Assembly (NCBI GenBank): GCA_027314465.1
Contig: DAHVAU010000068.1
Coordinates: forward strand, 1 to 8,253
Direction of reading: 5' to 3'
From: Microcaldota archaeon
GTDB taxonomy: Archaea; Micrarchaeota; Micrarchaeia; Micrarchaeales; CABMGC01
Length of the DNA stretch: 8,253 nt
A program made the translations under genes and the position numbers. Shown one piece after another: positions 1 through 6,150 of the stretch; position 1 is the first letter of the stretch; every line of letters starts with the position of its first letter. The notes beneath the pieces were generated by a model. The model was given only the letters and a program-made list of their open reading frames with translations. It did no database searches and was not told where the DNA came from.

Positions 1-1
1 C

Positions 2-151
2 TCAGAGGAGTTCAAGGAATGCCTGGCCTATTTTCAAGCAAATGGCTTGGCAGAGATGCGTCCAGGTGGCCAGAACGCCCCATATCCAATGATAAGGATT
101 ACTGAGAAAGGTCTTGGCATAGATTTGAAGGGAGGCTCCAAGATCCAATAA
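2..151 (+). CDS. C-terminal end of a winged-helix-like protein (partial)
   Basis: An open frame enters from the left edge and ends at TAA 149-151, giving 49 residues. The end of the piece (PMIRITEKGLGIDL) has the form of the wing and last strand of winged-helix transcription regulators, where 'ITEKG' is a common closing motif. The preceding ANGLAE stretch fits the end of the recognition helix. I infer a DNA-binding or PadR/MarR-like fold, but the recognition helix and any ligand domain lie outside the window, so no family can be named. The gene converges on the minus-strand gene that ends at 319, with 167 bp between them. The other two plus-strand frames are closed early or give poor sequence. 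Confidence is good that it is coding and modest on the fold. Confidence 0.6.
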   Translation, partial: SEEFKECLAYFQANGLAEMRPGGQNAPYPMIRITEKGLGIDLKGGSKIQ

Positions 152-245
152 CCAGGCAGTAAGGAACTCTTTAATTGCAAGGTGCAGCCATTCTTGGCCA
201 TGAATAGACTCGAAGAGTGGGCCCAGAGGAGATGTAATAACAGGG

Positions 246-270
246 CGCAGGCGGATTAAAACCGCCTGCG
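246..270. repeat. Perfect 9-bp inverted repeat (hairpin) between convergent genes
   Basis: CGCAGGCGG (246-254) and CCGCCTGCG (262-270) are exact reverse complements separated by a 7-nt A/T loop. Weaker pairing continues outside: TAAT at 235-238 can pair with ATTA at 271-274, and GGA at 228-230 with TCC at 278-280, leaving bulges. It sits between two convergent genes, so a role in 3'-end formation or mRNA stability for one or both transcripts is possible. There is no long T-run beside it, which the usual archaeal terminator would have. I see no gene in the rest of 152-318. Confidence 0.6.
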
Positions 271-318
271 ATTATCTTCCAATTTGGCTGTCTGGTGCCG
301 CCTAGGCTGAGACTGAAC

Positions 319-1335
319 TCATACCGCATTTGTTGTAGAGGTGTTGCTCGCCGCATTAGTGCCAACTATGGCATTTGGTATAATTGACGTTCTGAATGTG
401 GTCAGAGTGTTTGCAGTGTTAGACGTATTTTGTGCTGCAACGTTGCGCACCGCTAGGATGCCTGCTCCACTGGCCAGATGCCCTACGCTGTCATGCACCA
501 TTACCGAGACCACATCTATGCCCACCAACGTCGAGTTCCCAATTATGTTTATAGCCCTGGAATGCTTGCCCAGGATCTTACCGCCGACGGTCCATATGAA
601 CTCCGTGTATGGGGGCTTGCCACCCATAACATTCGCAGTGAGCGATACATGCTGGCCCTTATCGATAACGCCGTTGGACTCTACAACCTGCTGTGTTCCG
701 AATCCAAATGCGCGCGCAGACGTGCTTGCAGTAGCGCTTACATTAGACGATGCAATGGCATTGCCTAATATCGAAGGCACCAATGCCCTCACCACCGCAG
801 CTGAAGACACCGCACTCCTCTTGGCGTTCTGCTGCGCAGCCAGCATCTCGTGCAGACGCACATCAAGCGCTATGAGCGTAGATATTAACTTCTGCACCGA
901 GTTCTCTGCAGTCTTTATCGACAGAATCACCTTCGAAGTCTGGTTCATGGCGTTTGATGTCCGGGCCTGTGCATTTCTCACCGTTGCAGATACATTGACG
1001 CCCAGGGAGCTTACTGCGGACACATTGAGAGATTCGCTAACGTTAACAGCAGACTTGTTCGCTCCTATTGCAGTGTTCGCACCCACTACGGTATTTGGCC
1101 TGGCCAATGTACCAGTAGAGACAGTAGCGTTTGAGATGTTAGATGCTATTGTGGTGTTTGCTGCATTTACCCCTGCAGCAGTGTTTGCATACGCCACTGA
1201 GTGGTTTGCCCCAGTTACGTTATAGCCTGCAATTCCAGACACGTTGCCTACATTTGCAGCTATGACGTACGTCCCTGCCAGCACCGTAGCCACCAGCGCT
1301 GCAAGGACTACTGTAGTTCCTATTCTCTTTGCCAT
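319..1335 (-). CDS. Sequon-rich secreted/anchored protein with Ig-like domain
   Basis: The protein has 338 residues. Residues 1-27 are a short basic start (MAKR) followed by a hydrophobic stretch, which is a signal peptide or N-terminal anchor. Residues 28-125 are low-complexity Asn/Ser/Thr/Ala/Val with dense N-X-S/T sequons; at least 15 occur in the whole protein. Residues about 128-172 look like an amphipathic, possibly coiled-coil helix. Residues about 217-297 (from NGVIDKGQHVSLTANVMGG to the GILAV strand, with a conserved-looking PPYT and Trp) look like an Ig/PKD-type beta-sandwich. The tail is again Asn/Thr-rich. I infer an extracytoplasmic, heavily N-glycosylated surface protein; no enzyme motif is visible. 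The start is supported by a GAGGTG ribosome site just upstream (about 1342-1347) and a TATA box at 1364-1374. It lies downstream of the regulator at 1449-3233 but has its own promoter carrying the same repeated element. The exact function is not recognised. Confidence 0.85.
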   Translation of the reverse strand: MAKRIGTTVVLAALVATVLAGTYVIAANVGNVSGIAGYNVTGANHSVAYANTAAGVNAANTTIASNISNATVSTGTLARPNTVVGANTAIGANKSAVNVSESLNVSAVSSLGVNVSATVRNAQARTSNAMNQTSKVILSIKTAENSVQKLISTLIALDVRLHEMLAAQQNAKRSAVSSAAVVRALVPSILGNAIASSNVSATASTSARAFGFGTQQVVESNGVIDKGQHVSLTANVMGGKPPYTEFIWTVGGKILGKHSRAINIIGNSTLVGIDVVSVMVHDSVGHLASGAGILAVRNVAAQNTSNTANTLTTFRTSIIPNAIVGTNAASNTSTTNAV

Positions 1336-1363
1336 CTATACCACCTCATAGTATCTGACCTTC

Positions 1364-1374
1364 AAAATATAAAT
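1364..1374 (-). promoter_or_regulatory. TATA box of the 319-1335 gene
   Basis: Read on the minus strand this is ATTTATATTTT, a good archaeal TATA box. The predicted transcription start, about 25-30 bp downstream, falls near 1340-1346, so the leader would be very short and would begin around the GAGGTG ribosome site. The GGTTT repeats begin 18 bp upstream of it. Confidence 0.6.
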
Positions 1375-1391
1375 CAGTTTTGAAGAGTTTA

Positions 1392-1407
1392 GGTTTTATT
1401 TAGGTTT
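1392..1407 (-). promoter_or_regulatory. Two-copy GGTTT element, 11-bp spacing (putative operator)
   Basis: GGTTT occurs at 1392-1396 and 1403-1407 on the plus strand (AAACC in the gene's direction), so the start-to-start distance is exactly 11 bp. The stretch between them (TATTTA) nearly matches the TATTTC of the larger array at 3350-3398. It sits just upstream of the TATA box, the usual place for an archaeal activator or an upstream-binding repressor. The link to the winged-helix regulator encoded next door is inference. Confidence 0.5.
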
Positions 1408-1448
1408 TGACGTCGTAATAGGGATACTTATTCCAATCCGCTTGTATC

Positions 1449-3233
1449 TCATCTGGCAGTTGTAGTCGAAGATGCAATCGCAGCCCCGCTCCCAATCGCT
1501 TTTACAGTGTATGCGCTGCCGCGGATCAGCGTCACAATTACCCTTCCCGAGTCAAAGGATATGCTTCCGTTGAACGTTAGCACGACCTGCTGGCCAGGCT
1601 GCAGAGTATAGCCTATGGAATCAAAACTCAGGTTTGACTCAGGTAGCACAAGCGTGCCGTTGTTTGAAACAAGCAGGCTTATGCTATCCAGCCTTTGCTG
1701 GATCGATAGCTCATTGTGCGCCATTGTGGCATTAAGCAGCAGGTTGTTGAACTCACTTGAATTCAGACCCACCTTGGACATCTGGCCGAGGGCATTGGTC
1801 TGGTTCCCGAACCTGCTCTCGAGGTACGAAGAGGCATTTATGCTGGAGTTGAAGTGCCCTATGCTTATAAGCCTTGAGAGCATGCTCTGATTGAATCTCA
1901 GGCTTAGAATCGGCTCCCGGCTCTGAGATAGTCCCTTGGTCTGCGTATTGCCGCTGATATCGACTTTAGAGTTGACTGAAGGCGCAGATATCGTAGAGTC
2001 ATTGATTGCATTTCCAGCCATGCCCGAGACTGTTGAGGTATTTATGGAATTAGCATTGACTATGCCTGCACTTATAGGGACGGATAGGTTGCCTATTTCG
2101 TATGCAGCAGGGCTGGAGTTTATTGGCAGATACTTACCTGGCGAGTCTAGCGTAGTGTGTAGCCCGAGCTGCGCGTACAAGATCTCATTTCCCGTGATCA
2201 CTACGTGTGTGAGCGTTACAGGTACCGTAGAGTTATCCTTCACCGTAATTAGCACCATCGTGGAATTGCTCGAACTGGAAAGCTCCGTGTTCGACACGCC
2301 TATGTCTGTCCTCGCCCATGCCAGCTCCTGCATGTAGCTGCGGTTAAGTTCGACCGTCTTCCCCCAAGAATGCGTGATATTTATCTGGCCCGATATGGTG
2401 CTGTTGAAGTCTAATGCGCTCGCAGACGGAACTAGGACAAAGTCTATGAGACCTTTGCCATACACTGCCGTCACGCTTGGAGAGAGATCTATAAGTATTG
2501 CGGAATTGCCCTCCCTGACCTTGTTTGTCACTGCGACACTGACTGTACCATTGTCTATGATCACAGGATATGTAGAATTGTATATGCTTATTGTTGCATT
2601 TAATATGTCGAAGCTTACTGCGCTGACCGAAAGCGCAGTGGATAGGTTTGCAGTGCCAAGGAGCCTGCTGGCATTGACGAGCTGCATGAGATCGACCTTT
2701 CCTGTGGAATTCAAGCTGATCCAGCCGCCATTGGCACCATTGCCAGTGTATGCCATGACCTTGGAGTATGTAATGTTTAGGGAAGTGGTACCATTTGGAA
2801 CCTGCGGCGGGTCAGTAAGCGAGACTTGTACATACCTGAACGGTGTGGCGGTTGAGTTTGCGGCATATGATGTGCTAGGCGCAGGAGTGCTGCTGTATGC
2901 ATGCAAATGAGTGCTATAAACGTACATCAATACCAATGCCACCGCAGCTATTGCAACCACACTTCCAAATAGCCTGAATGCCTGGGCTCTTGCAGTGACT
3001 ACAGGCGCATCCCTGCTGTCCACTCGCCTGTAATATCGTATGTTCCTGAGATGCTCATCATAGCCCTCTTCTATCTCGCCCATGTCGCATAGTTCCTTAA
3101 GATGCTGGCTTATCGTGGAAGGGGCGAGGTTCAGTTCCTTCCACATCTCTGATGGTGTCTTAGGGCCCGACTTAAGCATGTCGAGTATCTTCCTCTTTGT
3201 ATAGAAAGTCTTTCCCATCACATGACCCTGCAT
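1449..3233 (-). CDS. Membrane-spanning winged-helix regulator with DUF4382-like outer domain
   Basis: The protein has 594 residues. Residues about 9-70 form an ArsR-type winged helix: KRKILDMLKSGPKTPSEMW, then a recognition helix around APSTISQHLKEL (37-48), then a wing ending IRYYRR. Residues about 88-107 are a single membrane span preceded by Arg residues. From about 133 to 275 the sequence fits the DUF4382 pattern: a VSLTDPP opening, a GW near 160, VDLMQL, a VIIDNGT strand and LIDLSPSV, closing with FVLVPSA. The rest is Ser/Asn-rich and ends in a beta-rich segment (YTLQPGQQVVLTFNGSI). About 27 N-glycosylation sequons all lie after the membrane span and none before it, which supports DNA-binding part inside and remainder outside. 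I infer a one-component transmembrane regulator, comparable in layout to ToxR/CadC though not in family. The ligand is unknown. An in-frame ATG at 3218 is an equally possible start; neither has a convincing ribosome site. Confidence 0.85.
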   Translation of the reverse strand: MQGHVMGKTFYTKRKILDMLKSGPKTPSEMWKELNLAPSTISQHLKELCDMGEIEEGYDEHLRNIRYYRRVDSRDAPVVTARAQAFRLFGSVVAIAAVALVLMYVYSTHLHAYSSTPAPSTSYAANSTATPFRYVQVSLTDPPQVPNGTTSLNITYSKVMAYTGNGANGGWISLNSTGKVDLMQLVNASRLLGTANLSTALSVSAVSFDILNATISIYNSTYPVIIDNGTVSVAVTNKVREGNSAILIDLSPSVTAVYGKGLIDFVLVPSASALDFNSTISGQINITHSWGKTVELNRSYMQELAWARTDIGVSNTELSSSSNSTMVLITVKDNSTVPVTLTHVVITGNEILYAQLGLHTTLDSPGKYLPINSSPAAYEIGNLSVPISAGIVNANSINTSTVSGMAGNAINDSTISAPSVNSKVDISGNTQTKGLSQSREPILSLRFNQSMLSRLISIGHFNSSINASSYLESRFGNQTNALGQMSKVGLNSSEFNNLLLNATMAHNELSIQQRLDSISLLVSNNGTLVLPESNLSFDSIGYTLQPGQQVVLTFNGSISFDSGRVIVTLIRGSAYTVKAIGSGAAIASSTTTAR

Positions 3234-3324
3234 ATTGCATACGTCCTGCTTACATGCCGGCTAGCAGCAGTACCGTATATGGCTGCAACCGATCATCTTT
3301 TCTCAATATAACGTAATTTCAACA

Positions 3325-3332
3325 TTTTTATA
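3325..3332 (-). promoter_or_regulatory. TATA box of the 1449-3233 regulator gene
   Basis: The minus strand reads TATAAAAA, preceded by a G/C-rich stretch (GCGCACGG) that could act as the TFB-recognition element. The predicted start of transcription is near 3300, giving a leader of about 70-85 nt. A weaker alternative is TTATATT at about 3304-3310, closer to the gene. The GGTTT array starts 18 bp upstream of the main box. Confidence 0.55.
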
Positions 3333-3349
3333 CCGTGCGCAAGGCATTC

Positions 3350-3405
3350 GGTTTTATTTCGGTTTAATACAGGTTTTATTTCGGTTTAATACAGGTTTCA
3401 TTTCG
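3350..3405 (-). repeat. Five-copy GGTTT array with exact 11-bp phasing (putative operator)
   Basis: GGTTT starts at 3350, 3361, 3372, 3383 and 3394, always 11 bp apart. The spacers alternate between TATTTC and AATACA, so the array is also a 22-bp unit present twice exactly (3350-3371 and 3372-3393) plus a partial third unit (3394-3405) with one change (C at 3399). One helical turn per copy would put all sites on one DNA face. It lies directly upstream of the TATA box of the winged-helix regulator, which points to cooperative binding and autoregulation. It also overlaps the tail of the broken reading frame that ends at 3354. Confidence 0.75.
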
Positions 3406-3848
3406 TCATGATAGCGGATCTGCAGTCTTGACCCTTTCTGAACCTTGCTGGACTGCGTGTAATCAAGCTTCTCTGTTACCACGAACACTGCCTTCTTCAC
3501 CACGAATGCCCTGATGAGCAAATATTCCTGAATGTCGTGACAGTAGTTGAACTGCTGAAATTTGTAGTTATTGAATTATGGGTCTGGAGCGTGCTGTTGC
3601 CATGCGCCACGCCACTTATGTCAGCGGCAAGCGAAGAGAAGAAAGATTTTACAGCAGGCACAGGATACAGCGTAGCGGCCATGAATGCCACTATGATTAT
3701 GAAGGCCGTAGAGTACAACGGCACGCTGCTGTTGCCTCTCTGCTGGCCGTTTTTGGCTATGAATTCCTTTCCGCATATGCGGCAAGACGAGTGCATTATC
3801 ATTGTTCCTAGCGCCGCACTTCTGGCAGAATATTGCCATTTCGACCAC
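3354..3848 (-). pseudogene. Frameshifted zinc-ribbon membrane protein gene
   Basis: Three pieces in alternating frames read as one protein. Piece 1 starts at ATG 3848 (second ATG 3839) and gives MVEMAIFCQKCGARNNDNAL, the first half of a zinc ribbon. Near 3785-3794 the sense moves one base forward, where SCRICGKEF supplies the second Cys pair; dropping one base restores the usual C-x2-C-x10-C-x2-C spacing. Piece 2 continues with a membrane span (STAFIIIVAFMAATL) and a Ser/Thr-rich outer part with sequons, closing at TGA 3497. Somewhere between 3575 and 3500 the sense appears to return to the first frame, where a well-formed stretch (YLLIRAFVVKKAVFVVTEKL) runs to TAA 3354. The intact product would be a small zinc-ribbon protein with one membrane span. 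It could be a real pseudogene or indel errors in the assembly; programmed frameshifting is less likely, since no slippery run is visible. Its end overlaps the regulatory array. Confidence 0.5.
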
Positions 3849-3850
3849 AT

Positions 3851-3961
3851 GCAGTTTGTTTCGGATTTGTTTTGGTCTTTACGTCGAAAAAGAGATGTTT
3901 TGCAGATTTTGCACTCTGCCCTCGCGTTGTCTTTGGCAGATCTGGATGGAGCGCATTGCAG
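3851..3961 (-). pseudogene. Second zinc-ribbon-like relic, no start codon
   Basis: The frame that runs into the middle part of the neighbouring broken gene also reads sensibly upstream. It gives QCAPSRSAKDNARAECKIC followed by KTSLFRRKD. Cys-x2-Ser-x10-Cys-x2-Cys matches the zinc-ribbon spacing, with the second Cys replaced by Ser (TCC where TGC would be expected). There is no in-frame ATG, GTG or TTG before it; the nearest ATG (about 3949) is in another frame and soon stops. I read it as the start of a decayed double zinc-ribbon gene or a separate relic. Chance similarity cannot be excluded. No clear promoter is seen between it and pyrD. Confidence 0.3.
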
Positions 3962-3966
3962 CGCCT

Positions 3967-5091
3967 TTACTTGCCAGTACTGCCCCTGCTTTCACGCAGC
4001 GCTTGCAAGCTTTCATGTCCGGATTTCTTCAGAGCCAAGAGCAGCGCCGTCTTTGCATCCCTCACGTATGTTGGCCCGTGGTAGATAAATGGGGTCAGCG
4101 CCTGTACCGTGTCAGCCTGGCCTTCGATGATCGCCTGCGCCACCCTATCGGCGCTTATGCCGCCTACTGCATTTACCACGATACCTGACCCGAACTCTTT
4201 CCTGTAATCGGCCAGGTTGCGCATCATCACCTCAAATATCGGCCTTCCGCTCTTTCCCCCTGCGCCCATCGAGAGTCTAGGATCCTCTGTCCTTATGGTA
4301 TTTATCGCAGTGATGCCATCGCCGCCCAGGTCCATCCACCTGCGTACGACGCCCATGTTCCTGTCCCTTGACTGCTGGTCCAGGTGAGGAGGCATCTTCA
4401 TTAGAAGCAGCGCGGATTTCATCTTAGAAGCCATGATTCCGGCAAGCTCCTCGAATACGCCTTTCTCGAAGAATACTGCAAGGCCTTTTGTGTTGGGCGA
4501 TGCGAAGTTTGCCTCCACCATGCCGACCTTCGATGGCACGTGGCGCGACAGAGCGTCCACCATGGACTCGAACTGATCAACAGCGCCGCGCATGCCGCTT
4601 TCATCCAGAGGAGGGCGCACAGCTATGCTTGCGTTCAGTGGACTCTTCCCGTAGTACCTGCTCACCCTCTCAAGTGCGCCATCAGGGCCTGCGAATGGAA
4701 AACCCAGGCAGTTGAGCATGGCCTCATCTTCTTCAATTCTGACTATCCTGGCTGAACCGGGCCTGCTCTCATCGGTACGCTTGTTGCCAGGCCACGGATA
4801 TGGAAGCATGGTGCCGAAAGTGACATAATCGAAGAGATTTGACAGGCCGTGCAGAAGCTCGGCGTCCTTGTCAAATCCCGCTGCGATGCCTACTGGGCCC
4901 TCGAGCCTCACTTTGCCGCCCAGATTCACAGATAGTTCCTTTCTTCCTATATCAGAATATGAGCGCAGCAGGACTGTTGGCATTGAGCCCCTGAGCATGC
5001 CCTTTGACGCCTCATGCGAATCCTCCGGATCGCTGTACCTAAACAGCGCCGGCCTTACAGTCAGGGCGTATATGGAGCTCCCCAGTCCCAT
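3967..5091 (-). CDS. pyrD: Dihydroorotate dehydrogenase, class 2 type
   Basis: PyrD oxidises dihydroorotate to orotate with FMN, step four of UMP synthesis. From ATG 5091 the protein has 374 residues, close to class 2 length. The N-terminus (IYALTVRPALFRYSDPE, 7-23) matches the helical extension by which class 2 enzymes sit at the membrane and accept quinone. AAGFDK (70-75) is the FMN-binding start of the barrel, and TFGTMLPYPWPGN (91-103) and EDEAMLNCLGF (121-131) are class 2 family motifs. ASPNT (197-201) carries the catalytic Ser198, where class 1 enzymes have Cys. Lys232 lies in MKMPPH, NT at 264-265, and VGGIS (309-313) is the FMN-phosphate loop. The frame stays open to 5370, but the extra 93 codons run across pyrC and the shared promoter and show no family likeness, so 5091 is the start. 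It is divergent from pyrC. Quinone use is inferred from the N-terminus. Confidence 0.93.
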   Translation of the reverse strand: MGLGSSIYALTVRPALFRYSDPEDSHEASKGMLRGSMPTVLLRSYSDIGRKELSVNLGGKVRLEGPVGIAAGFDKDAELLHGLSNLFDYVTFGTMLPYPWPGNKRTDESRPGSARIVRIEEDEAMLNCLGFPFAGPDGALERVSRYYGKSPLNASIAVRPPLDESGMRGAVDQFESMVDALSRHVPSKVGMVEANFASPNTKGLAVFFEKGVFEELAGIMASKMKSALLLMKMPPHLDQQSRDRNMGVVRRWMDLGGDGITAINTIRTEDPRLSMGAGGKSGRPIFEVMMRNLADYRKEFGSGIVVNAVGGISADRVAQAIIEGQADTVQALTPFIYHGPTYVRDAKTALLLALKKSGHESLQALRESRGSTGK

Positions 5092-5119
5092 AGCAATCAC
5101 AACTGTTCTGCCAGGCGAT

Positions 5120-5128
5120 GTATAAAAG
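5120..5128. promoter_or_regulatory. Shared bidirectional TATA element between pyrD and pyrC
   Basis: TATAAAAG at 5121-5128 on the plus strand reads CTTTTATA on the minus strand, so both directions have an acceptable TATA box in the same bases. The expected start on the plus strand is about 5150, at TTG 5150 or just before ATG 5159. On the minus strand it is about 5096-5100, just before ATG 5091. No other TATA-like box is seen in the gap, so the two genes probably share this element, with very short leaders or none. Confidence 0.6.
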
Positions 5129-5158
5129 TTTGTCGGTGCATATGATAAATTGGATAGG

Positions 5159-6133
5159 ATGGATGGGCAAGGAAACGGGCAGCACATAGACCCCCACGTA
5201 CACTGCAGGGACTTCAACCAGGCGTACAAGGCAACGATAAAGGGCACCATGGAGCTAGCAAGGAGCCAGGGAGTAGTAGCCATATGCGACATGCCAAACA
5301 CAGATCCGCCCATGACTTCAAGAGCGGAGATAGAGAGGAGGCTAGCCCTTGCAGAATCCGAAGGAGTCACCGGCGGCTATTACATCTACATAGGAGTCAC
5401 TGCAGACCCTAAGCAGATAGAGGAGGCTGTGGAGGTGGTGTACGAGAACCCCAAGGTCATCGGCATGAAGCTGTATGCAGGCACATCTGTCGGCTCGCTT
5501 GCAGTTGTGCGCAGGGAGGAGCAGCGCACAATATACAGCGAACTTGCAAGGCTTGGGTACAGGGGACTGCTTGCGGTTCACTGCGAGAAGGAGGAGCTGT
5601 TCGATATGAGGGCATGGGACCCGTCCAGGCCAGCTACATGGAATATTGCAAGGCCTCCTGGCGCGGAGGTCGGATCGGTGAAGGATCAGCTTGAGATGGC
5701 CTATGCCAACGGCTTTCGTGGCATGCTGCACATACCGCACATATCTACACCAGAAGCAGTCGATCTGGTGCAGGCTGCTAAAAAGAGCATGCACGTCACA
5801 TCAGGGGTGACCCCCCATCACCTTAGCATGTCAGTGGAGGATATGCAGGGAAGCGATGGGATACTGCTTAAGGTGAATCCGCCGCTCAGGGACGCGCGCA
5901 GCGCACGCAGGATGACGGAGTACCTCAAGGCAGGAATGATAGACTGGATAGAGACCGACCATGCCCCGCACACTGAAGAGGAGAAGAGGGTCAGGCATAT
6001 GTCAGGCATAAGGAGCCTTGATGGATATGCACGGCTCCTGGAAAGGCTATACGCCGAAGGATTCACAAAGGAGATGCTGCATAGGGTCACGTACGAGAAC
6101 ATAAAGGAGGCATACCCGAAGATAAGGGAATAG
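5159..6133 (+). CDS. pyrC: Dihydroorotase, compact class I-like form
   Basis: It catalyses the reversible cyclisation of carbamoyl-aspartate to dihydroorotate, step three of UMP synthesis. From ATG 5159 there are 324 residues. DPHVHCRD (11-18) holds the first zinc-binding HxH and the substrate Arg. K104 in GMKLYAGT is placed as the carboxylated lysine. H141 (AVHCE) and one of H191/H194 (HIPHIST) are the other metal ligands. KVNPPLR (238-244) is a family motif, and D267 in TDHAPH is the catalytic Asp. Usual class I enzymes have about 420 residues, with beta strands before and after the barrel forming a second domain. Here the barrel starts at about residue 9 and the protein stops soon after the last helix, so both flanks are missing. 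TTG 5150 would add three residues; ATG 5159 is preferred given the predicted transcript start near 5150. It probably works with the divergent pyrD product. Confidence 0.92.
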   Translation: MDGQGNGQHIDPHVHCRDFNQAYKATIKGTMELARSQGVVAICDMPNTDPPMTSRAEIERRLALAESEGVTGGYYIYIGVTADPKQIEEAVEVVYENPKVIGMKLYAGTSVGSLAVVRREEQRTIYSELARLGYRGLLAVHCEKEELFDMRAWDPSRPATWNIARPPGAEVGSVKDQLEMAYANGFRGMLHIPHISTPEAVDLVQAAKKSMHVTSGVTPHHLSMSVEDMQGSDGILLKVNPPLRDARSARRMTEYLKAGMIDWIETDHAPHTEEEKRVRHMSGIRSLDGYARLLERLYAEGFTKEMLHRVTYENIKEAYPKIRE

Positions 6134-6150
6134 GCCTAATCTAAACTCAG

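Noticed and set aside
200..259. A 19-codon plus-strand ATG frame in the convergent gap
   Set aside because: It is very short, has no ribosome site and runs into the hairpin; its composition is not distinctive.
205..318. Possible tRNA-Leu(UAA), because the 7-nt loop of the hairpin has a TAA in anticodon position
   Set aside because: No acceptor stem, no D-arm of acceptable loop size and no T-arm with a proper T-loop could be paired around it, and the stem continues past five pairs.
341..1225. Long plus-strand open frame opposite the surface-protein gene
   Set aside because: It is a shadow frame: the opposite strand has a signal peptide, sequons, an Ig-like domain, a ribosome site and a TATA box, while this one has no recognisable motif or promoter.
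3853..3880. Degenerate GGTTT-like copies (GGATT, GGTCT) 11 bp apart before the broken zinc-ribbon gene
   Set aside because: Neither copy matches GGTTT, the position is only about 15 bp before the start codon, and no TATA box is nearby; T-rich sequence could give this by chance.
5092..5370. A 93-residue N-terminal extension of PyrD
   Set aside because: It overlaps the start of pyrC and the shared promoter, and the class 2 N-terminus begins exactly at the internal ATG 5091.
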